DNA from: Rubrivivax sp.
GTDB taxonomy: Bacteria > Pseudomonadota > Gammaproteobacteria > Burkholderiales > Burkholderiaceae_C
NCBI GenBank assembly: GCA_020851615.1
Contig: JADZCL010000072.1
Span: 1-7,197, forward strand
Direction of reading: 5' to 3'
DNA: 7,197 nt
Part shown: piece after piece, positions 1 through 6,720 of the stretch
Layout of the letters: each line of letters starts with the position of its first letter
How positions within the stretch are numbered: the first letter of the stretch is position 1
Made by a program: the position numbers and the translations under genes
The notes under the pieces: generated by a model
What the model saw: only the letters and a program-made list of their open reading frames with translations
Database searches by the model: none
What the model was told of the DNA's origin: nothing

Positions 1-521
1 GGCAGCAGCTTGAGCAGGTACTCGGCACCGACGATGGCCAACAGGAAGGACTTCGGGTTGCGGTTGAGGGTGGAGAAGAAGACCCATCCGCCCGGCCGCG
101 CCAGTGCGGCACAGGCGCGCACGGTGGACGCCGGATCGGGCACGTGTTCGAGCATCTCCATGCAGGAAACGATGTCGAATGCCCCCGGCTGTTCGGCCGC
201 CAGGGCCTCGGCGCTGATCTCGCGATAGTCCAGGTTCTCGACGCCGGACTCCAGCATGTGCAGCCGCGCGACGCTGAGTGCCTTGGCCGAAAGGTCGATG
301 CCGGTCACGATCGCGCCGGCTGCGGCCAGGGATTCGGCCAGGATGCCGCCGCCGCAGCCTACGTCGACGATGCGCTGGCCGCGCACGCCGGCCAGGCTCT
401 CGATCCAGCCCATGCGCAGCGGGTTGATCTCGTGCAGCGGGCGGAACTGACTGTCCTTGTCCCACCAGTGGTGCGCCTGGTCGCCGAACTTGGCGACTTC
501 CTGCGGGTCGACGTTGTTCAT
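1..521 (-). CDS. ubiG: UbiG, ubiquinone biosynthesis O-methyltransferase (N-terminal part, runs off the left edge)
   Basis: UbiG is the SAM-dependent enzyme that performs both O-methylations in ubiquinone biosynthesis (the catechol intermediate and the last step, 3-demethylubiquinone to ubiquinone), acting at the inner membrane. The frame opens at ATG 521 and stays open to base 1, giving 173 residues; the C-terminus (about 60-70 residues in typical UbiG) is outside. Family signatures are visible in order: an N-terminal EVAKFGDQAHHWW block (residues 8-20) followed by PLHEINPLR (28-36), SAM motif I VDVGCGGGILAE (52-63), an acidic SAM-ribose position in GIDLSAKAL (74-82), the UbiG-typical CMEMLEHVPDP (120-130), and FFSTLNRNPKSF (148-159). 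No clear Shine-Dalgarno sequence precedes the ATG, but the N-terminal block matches the family start well. It is divergent from the acetyltransferase gene. Identity is clear from the motifs. Confidence 0.95.
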   Translation of the reverse strand, partial: MNNVDPQEVAKFGDQAHHWWDKDSQFRPLHEINPLRMGWIESLAGVRGQRIVDVGCGGGILAESLAAAGAIVTGIDLSAKALSVARLHMLESGVENLDYREISAEALAAEQPGAFDIVSCMEMLEHVPDPASTVRACAALARPGGWVFFSTLNRNPKSFLLAIVGAEYLLKLL

Positions 522-634
522 CGCGAATGCGGTGCGAAGACGAAACCCGGCGAGGATGCCACATCGGCCGGCTACGGCGCCCCGCTGCGCACGGCATCAT
601 CGGCATCCCACTCCTCTGCCTGCGCGCACCGCCG
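522..634. promoter_or_regulatory. Divergent intergenic spacer between ubiG and the GNAT gene
   Basis: This 113-bp non-coding spacer lies between two outward-facing starts and so should carry the promoters of both ubiG and the acetyltransferase gene. I could not identify convincing -35/-10 hexamers in it. It contains a perfect 8-bp inverted repeat at its margins (GCGGTGCG at 529-536 and CGCACCGC at 625-632), a 7-bp inverted pair (GGATGCC at 554-560, GGCATCC at 602-608), and a further GGCATC at 593-598. In DNA this GC-rich such short matches may be chance. The regulatory role is inferred from geometry alone. Confidence 0.35.
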
Positions 635-1147
635 ATGACGACCCTGCAGCCGATGACCGAGGCGGACTATCCGCCCTGGCGCACACAGTCGATTGCCGAC
701 TACGCACAGGAGAAGCAGCGCAGCGGTCAATGGGATGCCGCAGACGCCGATAAGCAGGCACAGGCGGCCTTTGCCGAGCTGCTGCCGGCCGGTCTGCACA
801 CGCCGGGCCATCACCTCTACACCATCGTCGACGCGACCGGCACCTCGGTCGGCGCGATCTGGATCGCGCGCCAGGAGCAGCCGTGCGGGCCGGTGGCCTT
901 CATCTACGACCTCGTCGTGTGGCCGGCGCACCGGCGCCAGGGCCATGGCGAGGCCGCGATGCGCGCTCTCGAACACGAGGTGCTGCGCCTGGGCTTTGCG
1001 GGGCTGGCGCTGCACGTCTTCGGTCATAACGAGGTCGCGCGAGCGCTCTACGCGCGGCTTGGCTACGCCCCGACGAACATCCGCATGTTCAAGCCGCTGG
1101 CGGAGCCTGACCCTCCTCCTGGAAGGCCTCCTGCCGCTGGCGCCTGA
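635..1147 (+). CDS. GNAT-family N-acetyltransferase
   Basis: This 170-residue protein is a predicted acetyl-CoA-dependent N-acetyltransferase; the acceptor substrate is unknown. The acetyl-CoA pyrophosphate loop (motif A) is RRQGHG at residues 100-105, preceded by the beta-4 strand AFIYDLVVWPAH (88-99). Motif B follows as HVFGHNEVARALYARLGY (127-144), where the N and Y positions are typical of the family. The start at ATG 635 is chosen because the N-terminus then reads MTTLQPMTEADY, the usual first beta-strand and turn of this subgroup. ATG 653 (MTEADY) is a second possibility, and the frame is open back to ATG 527 but without family-like sequence. Neither start has a clear ribosome binding site. 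The fold should end near residue 155; the last 15 residues are a Pro/Gly/Ala-rich tail encoded over the 3' end of tctA. Confidence 0.85.
   Translation: MTTLQPMTEADYPPWRTQSIADYAQEKQRSGQWDAADADKQAQAAFAELLPAGLHTPGHHLYTIVDATGTSVGAIWIARQEQPCGPVAFIYDLVVWPAHRRQGHGEAAMRALEHEVLRLGFAGLALHVFGHNEVARALYARLGYAPTNIRMFKPLAEPDPPPGRPPAAGA
1075..1090. repeat. Perfect 6-bp inverted repeat at the tctA stop
   Basis: GAACAT (1075-1080) and ATGTTC (1085-1090) are perfect inverted arms around a 4-base loop. The element lies inside the acetyltransferase coding sequence and touches the tctA stop codon (1089-1091), so it would form just at the end of the minus-strand transcript. There is no U-tract after it in the minus direction, so it is not a standard intrinsic terminator. 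It may be only a chance palindrome in the NIRMF codons. Confidence 0.3.
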
Positions 1148-2621
1148 TCGCCGGCAGGGAGACGACCAGGATCATCAGCGCGGTGGCGATCAGCAGCCCG
1201 GCCGAGAGCGGCCGCGTCACGAAGGTCGACCAGTCCCCGCGCGAGAGCAGCAGCGCGCGGCGCAGGCTCTCTTCCATCATCGGTCCGAGGATGAAGCCCA
1301 GCAGCAGCGGCGCGGGCTCGCAGCCGAGCTTGTAGAACACCAGGCCGCAGACGCCGAACAGCGCGCCGACGTAGACATCGAAGGTGTTGTTGCTGAGCGT
1401 GTACAGGCCGATGCAGCAGAAGGCGAGGATGGCCGGATAGAGGATGCGGTAGGGCACCGTCAGCAGCTTGATCCAGATGCCGATGAGGGGCAGGTTGAGC
1501 ACGATCAGCATCAGGTTGCCGACCCACATCGATGCGATCAGGCCCCAGAAGAGCTGCGGGTTGCTCGTCATCACCTGCGGCCCGGGCTGGATGCCCTTGA
1601 TCGTCATCGCGCCGACCATCAAGGCCATCACGGCGTTGGGCGGGATGCCCAGCGTGAGCATCGGGATGAAGGAGGTCTGCGCGCCGGCGTTGTTGGCCGA
1701 TTCAGGACCTGCCACACCGCGGATGTTGCCTTGGCCGAAGGGGACTTCGCCGGCACGGCCGGGGACCTTCTTCTCGACGGTGTAGGCGGCAAAGGCCGAG
1801 AGCATGGCGCCGCCCCCCGGCAGCACGCCCAGGACCGAGCCCAGCGCCGTGCCGCGCAGCACGGCCGGGACCATGTCCTTGAAGTCCTGCCGCGTCGGCC
1901 ACAGGCCGCGCACGTCCTTGGTGAATACCTCGCGGTGCCCGGCGGGACGGCCCAGGTTGGCGATGATCTCGCCGAAGCCGAACACGCCCATCGCGATGGC
2001 AACGAAGCTGATGCCGTCGGTGAGTTCGGGGATGTCGAAGCTGTAGCGCGGCACGCCGGAGATGACGTCGGTATTGATCTGCCCGAGCAGCAGCCCGAGC
2101 AGGATCATCGCGATGGCCTTCACGAGCGAGCCGGAGGCCAGCACCACCGCGCCGATCAGGCCCAGCACCATCAGGCTGAAGTACTCGGCCGGGCCGAACT
2201 TGAAGGCTAGCTCGGTCAGTGGCGGCGCAAACGCCGCGATGACCAGCGTGCCCACGCAGCCGGCGAAGAAGGAGCCCAGCCCCGCCGAAGCCAGCGCCGG
2301 GCCGGCACGGCCCCTGCGGGCCATCTTGTAGCCGTCGATCGCCGTCACCACCGAAGAGGCCTCGCCGGGCACGTTGATGAGGATGGCCGTGGTCGAGCCC
2401 CCGTACTGCGCGCCGTAGTAGATGCCCGCGAGCATGATCAGTGCGGGTATCGCATCGAGCGTGTAGATGCTTGGCAGCAGCATCGCAATCGTGGCCGTCG
2501 GGCCCAGGCCCGGGAGCACCCCGATCAGCGTGCCCAGAAGCGTGCCGGCAAACGCGTAGAGCAGGTTGACGAGCGAGAAGGCGACGCCAAACCCCAACGC
2601 CAGGTTGTCGAGCAGTTCCAT
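1089..2621 (-). CDS. tctA: TctA, large membrane subunit of a tripartite tricarboxylate-type transporter
   Basis: TctA is the large multi-span permease of TTT-family secondary transporters, which import carboxylates such as citrate with a small subunit TctB and a periplasmic binding protein TctC. The protein is 510 residues from ATG 2621, close to the roughly 500 of the family, and strongly hydrophobic. Hallmarks are GVLPGLGPTATIAMLLP (34-50), YGGSTTAILINVPGE (73-87), a second related half-motif GVLPGGGAMLSAFAAY (265-280), and GPESANNAGAQTSFIP (305-320) with LTLGIPPNAV (322-331). The two GVLPG blocks reflect the internal duplication known for this family. ATG 2621 is preferred over an in-frame TTG at 2645 because it follows the tctB stop by 13 bp and has a GAGG (2633-2636) upstream. 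The C-terminal tail (about 491-510) is charged and presumably cytoplasmic, and it overlaps the acetyltransferase gene. Substrate cannot be told from sequence. Confidence 0.93.
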   Translation of the reverse strand: MELLDNLALGFGVAFSLVNLLYAFAGTLLGTLIGVLPGLGPTATIAMLLPSIYTLDAIPALIMLAGIYYGAQYGGSTTAILINVPGEASSVVTAIDGYKMARRGRAGPALASAGLGSFFAGCVGTLVIAAFAPPLTELAFKFGPAEYFSLMVLGLIGAVVLASGSLVKAIAMILLGLLLGQINTDVISGVPRYSFDIPELTDGISFVAIAMGVFGFGEIIANLGRPAGHREVFTKDVRGLWPTRQDFKDMVPAVLRGTALGSVLGVLPGGGAMLSAFAAYTVEKKVPGRAGEVPFGQGNIRGVAGPESANNAGAQTSFIPMLTLGIPPNAVMALMVGAMTIKGIQPGPQVMTSNPQLFWGLIASMWVGNLMLIVLNLPLIGIWIKLLTVPYRILYPAILAFCCIGLYTLSNNTFDVYVGALFGVCGLVFYKLGCEPAPLLLGFILGPMMEESLRRALLLSRGDWSTFVTRPLSAGLLIATALMILVVSLPAIRRQRQEAFQEEGQAPPAA

Positions 2622-2634
2622 GGTCGGGAGCGCC

Positions 2635-3099
2635 TCAGCCGGCAAGGGAGGCCGGCCACACCGGGATCGTCAGCCCCAGGCCCTTGATGAAGGTGAGCCA
2701 CGAGAAGATGGTCAGCACGACACAGCTGATGAGCACCTCCTTCGCGCTGAACTCCCCGCTCACCAGGCTGCTGATGAAGACCAGCAGCGGCAGCGCGATG
2801 ACCAGGCCCAGGGTCGGGATGGTCAGCCCGAAGACCACCACCGCCACGCAGATCACGGCCATCGGCTTGAGATTCCAGGCGCCGATCGGGTCGCCGCCTT
2901 CGACTTCGATGGCCAGCGCCTTGAAGAGCACGACGGCACCCAGCAGCGCCAGGATGATGCCCAGACCGAACGGGAAGTAGCCCGGCCCCGGGTTCGCCGA
3001 ACTGCCGAAGCTGTAGCTGGTTGCGCCCCAGGCGAACGCGCTGCCGCTGAAGACGAACATCAGCCCGGCCCAGAAGTCCTTCTGGCTCTTGATCTTCAC
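2635..3099 (-). CDS. tctB: TctB, small membrane subunit of a tripartite tricarboxylate-type transporter
   Basis: TctB is the small, poorly conserved integral-membrane partner of TctA. The protein is 154 residues, normal for the family. The N-terminus is short and basic (KIKSQKDF), then come hydrophobic segments at about 9-27, 43-62, 79-108 (long enough for two helices) and 121-145. A typical TctB motif, NPGPGYFP (36-43), precedes the second membrane segment. The start is GTG at 3099: GGAG lies 7 bases upstream, and the following sequence begins the family-like region. An ATG at 3135 in the same frame would add only non-conserved sequence. Its stop is 13 bp before tctA, so the two are almost certainly cotranscribed. 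The gene upstream is gspE-like rather than the tctC commonly found there. Confidence 0.9.
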   Translation of the reverse strand: MKIKSQKDFWAGLMFVFSGSAFAWGATSYSFGSSANPGPGYFPFGLGIILALLGAVVLFKALAIEVEGGDPIGAWNLKPMAVICVAVVVFGLTIPTLGLVIALPLLVFISSLVSGEFSAKEVLISCVVLTIFSWLTFIKGLGLTIPVWPASLAG

Positions 3100-3106
3100 G
3101 CCCTGT

Positions 3107-3110
3107 CTCC
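3107..3110 (-). promoter_or_regulatory. Ribosome binding site deciding the tctB GTG start
   Basis: On the minus strand GGAG stands 7 bases before the GTG at 3097-3099, inside the longer purine-rich stretch GGAGACAGGG. It is the clearest Shine-Dalgarno sequence in the window and supports the GTG over the upstream in-frame ATG at 3135. Confidence 0.6.
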
Positions 3111-3148
3111 AGCCGCTCGTGGTGTGGGCGGGCATTCTAGGGACGGCC

Positions 3149-4984
3149 TCAGCGTTCGATGCCGGGCGTGCTGCGCAGCACTTCCTCGATCGTCGTGAGC
3201 CCCTGCGCGACCTGCATCGCACCGGCCAGGCGCAGCGGGCGCATGCCGTCCTTGCTGCCCTGGCGGCGCAGTGCCGCCACATCGGGCTGCGGATGCACGC
3301 ACTGGCGCGCCGCCTCGGTCATCACCAGCAGTTCATACAACCCGGCCCGACCGCGGTAGCCGCTGTGGCGGCACTCGAGGCAGCCCACCGGCTTGAACGG
3401 GCGCACACCGCCGGAGAGCCGCCACGGCTGGGCCAGTGCATCCAGCGCTTCGCGGGTGGTCGCTTCGTCGCGCGTGCGGCAGGCCGTGCACAGCGTGCGC
3501 ACCAGGCGCTGCGCCAGCACGCCGATCACCGTGGCCGAGATCAGGTAGCCGGGCACGCCGAGGTCGACCAGGCGCGTGATGGCGCTGGCCGCGTCGTTGG
3601 TGTGCAGCGTGCTGAAGACGAGGTGCCCGGTGAGCGCGGCCTGGATCGCCATCTCGGCGGTGGCGAGGTCGCGGATCTCGCCCACCATGATGATGTCGGG
3701 GTCCTGGCGCATCAGTGCGCGCAGCCCTTCGGCAAAGCCCATGTCGATGGCGGCATGCACCTGGGTCTGGTTGAAGGCGGGCTCGATCATCTCGATCGGG
3801 TCCTCGATCGTGCAGATGTTGACCGCCTCGGTGGCCAGCGCCCTCAGCGTGGCGTAGAGCGTGGTCGTCTTGCCGCTGCCGGTGGGTCCGGTGACGAGGA
3901 TGATGCCGTGCGGGCGCTTGATCAGCTCCTGCCAGCGCGCCGCGTCATGTTCACCGAAACCCAGTTCGGCGACCGTCTTGCTCACCGTCTGCGGGTCGAA
4001 GATGCGCATGACCATCTTCTCGCCAAAGGCGGTGGGCAGGGTCGACAGGCGCATCTCGACCTCGCCGCCCGCGCCGCTGTCGGTGTCGGGACGGCGCGTC
4101 TTGATGCGGCCGTCGAGCGGGCGCCGCTTCTCGACCACGTCCATGCGTCCCAGCAGCTTGATGCGCGAGGTCATCGCCGCCATCACCGGCAGCGGCACCT
4201 GGTAGACGGTGTGCAGCACGCCGTCGATGCGAAAGCGGATGGCCCCGATGTCGCGCCGCGGCTCGAGGTGGATGTCGCTGGCGCGCTGGTCGAACGCGTA
4301 CTGCCACAGCCAGTCGACAACCTGCACCACGCCCTGGTCGTTGACGTCGAGCTGACCCTTGGCCTTGCCGAGCTCGACGAGCTGCTCGAAGCTGGCCGTG
4401 CCGGAGACCTCGCTCGTCTTGTGCGCCGCGCGCACCGAGCGCGAGAGCGTGTAGAACTCGCTCGTGTAGCGGCGCAACTCCTCGGGGCTGGCCAGTACCA
4501 GCTTCACCGGCCGGCGCAGGTGGTTCTCGATCTCCGCCACCCAGCCCGTGTCGAAGGGTTCGGCTGTCGCGATGGTGACTTCGGTCGCGCTCAGCTTGAT
4601 CGGCAGCGCATGGCGCATCTGCGCATACTGCGCCGACATCACCTCGGCCACGCGGCCGGCATCGGCCTTCAACGGGTCGATGCGCAGGTAGGGCAGCTGC
4701 GCACGGGCTGCCAGCCACTGCGTGAGCGCCTCGACGTCGAGCCCGCGGCCGCCACCGGCCGCGTCACGGCGCACCAGCCCCGCGCCACCCAGACGCACGA
4801 GCGCATGCAGCGTCGACGTGCCGGCCGACAGGCGCCCCGCCACGCGCTCGGCATCTTCGGCAGCAATCCAGCCGTCCGCGAGCAGCCATTCCAGCAACTG
4901 GCGCCAGTCGAGTCGCCCGCTGGCCGTTGGCGACGTCTGGCGAGGTGCGGGGCGGTCGGTGCGCCGGGAATGGGTGCTGCTCAT
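3149..4984 (-). CDS. GspE/PulE-family secretion or type IV pilus-type assembly ATPase
   Basis: This is a 611-residue cytoplasmic hexameric ATPase of the type II secretion/type IV pilus superfamily, which powers assembly of a pseudopilus or pilus through an inner-membrane platform protein. An N-terminal MshEN/T2SSE_N-like region covers about 27-185 (LPYLRIDPLKAD at 97-108, LPIKLSATEVTIATAEPFD at 127-145). The ATPase domain shows ASDIHLEPR (235-243), Walker A GPTGSGKTTT (366-375), the Asp box CTIEDPIE (391-398), Walker B with catalytic Glu in DPDIIMVGEIRD (428-439), and the His box STLHTNDAAS (458-467). The zinc-binding tetracysteine is complete (C499, C502, C535, C538), which fits GspE/PilB rather than the retraction ATPase PilT. 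ATG 4984 lies 7 bp after the stop of the upstream gene and has no obvious Shine-Dalgarno, suggesting translational coupling. No gspD, gspF, pilC or pilin gene is in the window, so GspE versus PilB cannot be decided. Confidence 0.9.
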   Translation of the reverse strand: MSSTHSRRTDRPAPRQTSPTASGRLDWRQLLEWLLADGWIAAEDAERVAGRLSAGTSTLHALVRLGGAGLVRRDAAGGGRGLDVEALTQWLAARAQLPYLRIDPLKADAGRVAEVMSAQYAQMRHALPIKLSATEVTIATAEPFDTGWVAEIENHLRRPVKLVLASPEELRRYTSEFYTLSRSVRAAHKTSEVSGTASFEQLVELGKAKGQLDVNDQGVVQVVDWLWQYAFDQRASDIHLEPRRDIGAIRFRIDGVLHTVYQVPLPVMAAMTSRIKLLGRMDVVEKRRPLDGRIKTRRPDTDSGAGGEVEMRLSTLPTAFGEKMVMRIFDPQTVSKTVAELGFGEHDAARWQELIKRPHGIILVTGPTGSGKTTTLYATLRALATEAVNICTIEDPIEMIEPAFNQTQVHAAIDMGFAEGLRALMRQDPDIIMVGEIRDLATAEMAIQAALTGHLVFSTLHTNDAASAITRLVDLGVPGYLISATVIGVLAQRLVRTLCTACRTRDEATTREALDALAQPWRLSGGVRPFKPVGCLECRHSGYRGRAGLYELLVMTEAARQCVHPQPDVAALRRQGSKDGMRPLRLAGAMQVAQGLTTIEEVLRSTPGIER

Positions 4985-4991
4985 GGGCCGA

Positions 4992-5810
4992 TCATCGCTG
5001 CGTTGCAGGATACGCCGCCGGCCGCCACGGCCGCACCATGCGCAACCAGCGGCGCGCCGGCAGGCCGAGCGCCCCCACGCGCTGTTCGATCTGCGCTGCG
5101 CGCTGCAGCAGTTCCGCGCGCCCGGGCACCTGCACGTCGCGACCGCCGACGATGACCGTGTTGCCTTCACGCGTGGGACGCAGGCTCCATACCTGGGCAG
5201 CGCCGAAGACCGCGGCAATGCGCGCGGCACTGGCAGCAAAGCTCGCGCGGCGGCCAAAGAGGTTGACCGCCATCACACCCCCGGCCGCGAGCACGCGGTG
5301 GCAGGCGGCGTAGAAGTCTTCGTCATCGAGCACGGGCGCAGCCGCATCTTCGTCGTAGAGATCGACATGCAGCAACTGCACGCTGCCGGGCTCTGCGCAC
5401 TCGCGCAGCCAGCGCAGCGCGTCCATGCGCAGCACCTGCAGCCGTGGCCCGTCCTCGGGCAGATGAAACCACAGCCGGCAGGCGTTGATCACGAGCGGGT
5501 TCAACTCGACGGCAATCGTGCGCAGCCCGAGCGCGCCATGCGTGAAGCGCGTGATCGCTCCCGCGCCCAGGCCCAGTTGCACGGCCAGCGCCTGCCCCGG
5601 CAGCGGCTGCGGCAGCCACAGCAGGCTGGCCAGCATGCGCTGCACGTAGTCAAGCTCGATCACGTCGGGCTTGCGCAGGCGCATCGCGCCCTGCACCCAG
5701 ATCGAGCCCAGGTGCAGGTAGCGCACCCCCTCGTACTCGCTGATCGTGACGGGCGGCAGCACCCCCGCGGCTTCCGCAGGCGGCGTGACCATGCGCTTGG
5801 ATGCAGCCAT
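4992..5810 (-). CDS. Spermidine synthase-like SAM-dependent methyltransferase-fold protein
   Basis: The protein has 272 residues and a Rossmann-type core resembling the spermidine/spermine synthase (SpeE) family. Seen in order: a short N-terminal beta region (22-43, TISEYEGVRYLHLGSIWVQG) like the SpeE N-terminus, the nucleotide loop VQLGLGAGAITRF (77-89), the acidic ribose-binding strand IAVELNPLVINAC (99-111), a D-A pair in LRMDALRWL (127-135), and LLHVDLYDEDAAAP (146-159) followed by DDEDFYAACHRVLAAGG (162-178), laid out as in SpeE. The YHE segment usual in aminopropyltransferases is here YVQ (55-57), so polyamine synthesis is doubtful; many such proteins are annotated as spermidine synthase by fold only. 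ATG 5810 is the first start after an in-frame stop at 5820-5822; ATG 5792 (residue 7) is an alternative, and neither has a clear ribosome binding site. It ends 7 bp before the GspE-like gene. Fold is confident; reaction is unknown. Confidence 0.8.
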   Translation of the reverse strand: MAASKRMVTPPAEAAGVLPPVTISEYEGVRYLHLGSIWVQGAMRLRKPDVIELDYVQRMLASLLWLPQPLPGQALAVQLGLGAGAITRFTHGALGLRTIAVELNPLVINACRLWFHLPEDGPRLQVLRMDALRWLRECAEPGSVQLLHVDLYDEDAAAPVLDDEDFYAACHRVLAAGGVMAVNLFGRRASFAASAARIAAVFGAAQVWSLRPTREGNTVIVGGRDVQVPGRAELLQRAAQIEQRVGALGLPARRWLRMVRPWRPAAYPATQR

Positions 5811-5862
5811 GGGGCGAGGCTAACGCAGCCGCATCACCACCGGCCGCATCGCCACAGACCCC
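5811..5862 (-). other. Short spacer with an 8-bp direct repeat, tatD-like to SpeE-like gene
   Basis: This 52-bp gap holds two copies of GCCGCATC (plus strand, 5828-5835 and 5843-5850), 15 bp apart start to start. I see no intrinsic terminator (no stem followed by a U-run on the minus strand) and no convincing promoter, so the genes either side are probably cotranscribed. The repeat is short enough to be chance at this GC content. Confidence 0.25.
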
Positions 5863-6690
5863 TCAGGCATCGGGCACGGCCGGCAGCGGGGCCAGGCGCG
5901 GCAAGGCCACCAGGGTGTTGGCCCGCGTGATCGACGCCGTTTCCTCGAGCGTCCAGCCGCGCAGCTGCGCCAGCGTCGCCCCGATGCGCGGCAGCTCGGC
6001 CGGCGTGTTGCGGCTGGTCACGCCGGCTGCGCGTTCGGCGGCGCTGCGCTGCATCCATTGCGGGGCGATATCCGGCGCATCGGTCTCGAGCACCAGCGCC
6101 TGCGGCGGCAGCGTGCGCGCAAGCTCGCGGATGCGCCGCGAGCGCTCGAAGGTCAGCGTGCCCCCGAAGCCGAGCTTCAAGCCCAGCGTCAGCAGTTGTG
6201 AAGCCTGCTGCGCGCTGCCGTTGAAGGCGTGGGCGATGCCGCCACGCACCGGCTGGCGACGCAGCGCCGCCAGCACCTCGTCGAGCGCGCGCCGCGTGTG
6301 CAGGATGACCGGCAACCCCGCCGCATTCGCCAGCGCCAGCTGCGTCTGCAGGAAGCGCTGCTGCCGCGGCAGGTCCAGCCCCGGCACGAAGCGGTCCAGG
6401 CCGATCTCCCCCACGGCAACGCACAGGGGGTCTGCTGCCGCGTCGGCCAGTGCCTGCTGCAGGCATTCGAGGTCACCGTCCTGCGCCTGCTCGACGAAGA
6501 GCGGGTGGATGCCCAGGGCGTATGCCAGGCCGTGCGCGCGCGCCAGCCGCTGCAGGGGTTCGAAATGCGCCACGGCAACCGCCGGCAGAACCAGTTGGCC
6601 GACCCCTGCCGCGCGCGCCGCGGCCAGCACCTCGACACGGTCGGCGTCGAACTCGGGCGCGTCCAGGTGGCAGTGCGAGTCGATCCACAT
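5863..6690 (-). CDS. TatD-family metal-dependent hydrolase (YjjV-like)
   Basis: TatD-family enzymes are TIM-barrel metallohydrolases of the amidohydrolase superfamily; characterised members are Mg-dependent 3'-5' DNases or D-aminoacyl-tRNA deacylases. This 275-residue protein is a normal length and has all the metal-binding positions: H6 and H8 in DSHCHLD (4-10), E95 in VGEIGLDRF (93-101), H131 in VILHTRRALDEVL (128-140), H154 in IAHAFNGSAQQA (152-163), and D204 in LVLETDAPDIAP (199-210). The GFGGTLTFERSRRIREL stretch (174-190) and the spacing resemble E. coli YjjV more than TatD or YcfH. ATG 6690 directly precedes the conserved WIDSHCH start, with a purine-rich GGCAGG immediately before it. 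It follows the DUF6544-like gene by 48 bp in the same frame and precedes the SpeE-like gene by 52 bp. The physiological substrate is not evident. Confidence 0.92.
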   Translation of the reverse strand: MWIDSHCHLDAPEFDADRVEVLAAARAAGVGQLVLPAVAVAHFEPLQRLARAHGLAYALGIHPLFVEQAQDGDLECLQQALADAAADPLCVAVGEIGLDRFVPGLDLPRQQRFLQTQLALANAAGLPVILHTRRALDEVLAALRRQPVRGGIAHAFNGSAQQASQLLTLGLKLGFGGTLTFERSRRIRELARTLPPQALVLETDAPDIAPQWMQRSAAERAAGVTSRNTPAELPRIGATLAQLRGWTLEETASITRANTLVALPRLAPLPAVPDA

Positions 6691-6720
6691 CCTGCCGTCG
6701 ATGATGCCAGTCCCAGCGCA

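Noticed and set aside
10..638. Several plus-strand open frames in the first 640 bases
   Set aside because: They are antisense to ubiG, whose minus-strand frame is open to the window edge and carries clear UbiG motifs.
1063..1527. A 154-codon minus-strand frame overlapping the 3' end of tctA
   Set aside because: It is a different frame of the same strand with no membrane or family features; TctA motifs occupy the other frame.
693..2210. A 505-codon plus-strand open frame over the acetyltransferase gene and tctA
   Set aside because: It starts inside the acetyltransferase gene in another frame and then runs antisense to tctA; the product is low-complexity Arg/Gln/His-rich with no recognisable family.
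3100..3148. Possible terminator between the GspE-like gene and tctB
   Set aside because: No stem-loop followed by a U-run could be found in the 49 bp; it contains only the tctB ribosome binding site.
3089..5155. A 688-codon plus-strand open frame antisense to the GspE-like gene
   Set aside because: Its translation is rich in Arg, Ala, His, Asp and Gln with no domain or motif, as expected of the opposite strand of a GC-rich gene. The minus frame carries a full set of ATPase motifs.
4722..5930. A 402-codon plus-strand open frame across the SpeE-like gene
   Set aside because: It is antisense to two well-supported genes, has biased composition and no motifs.
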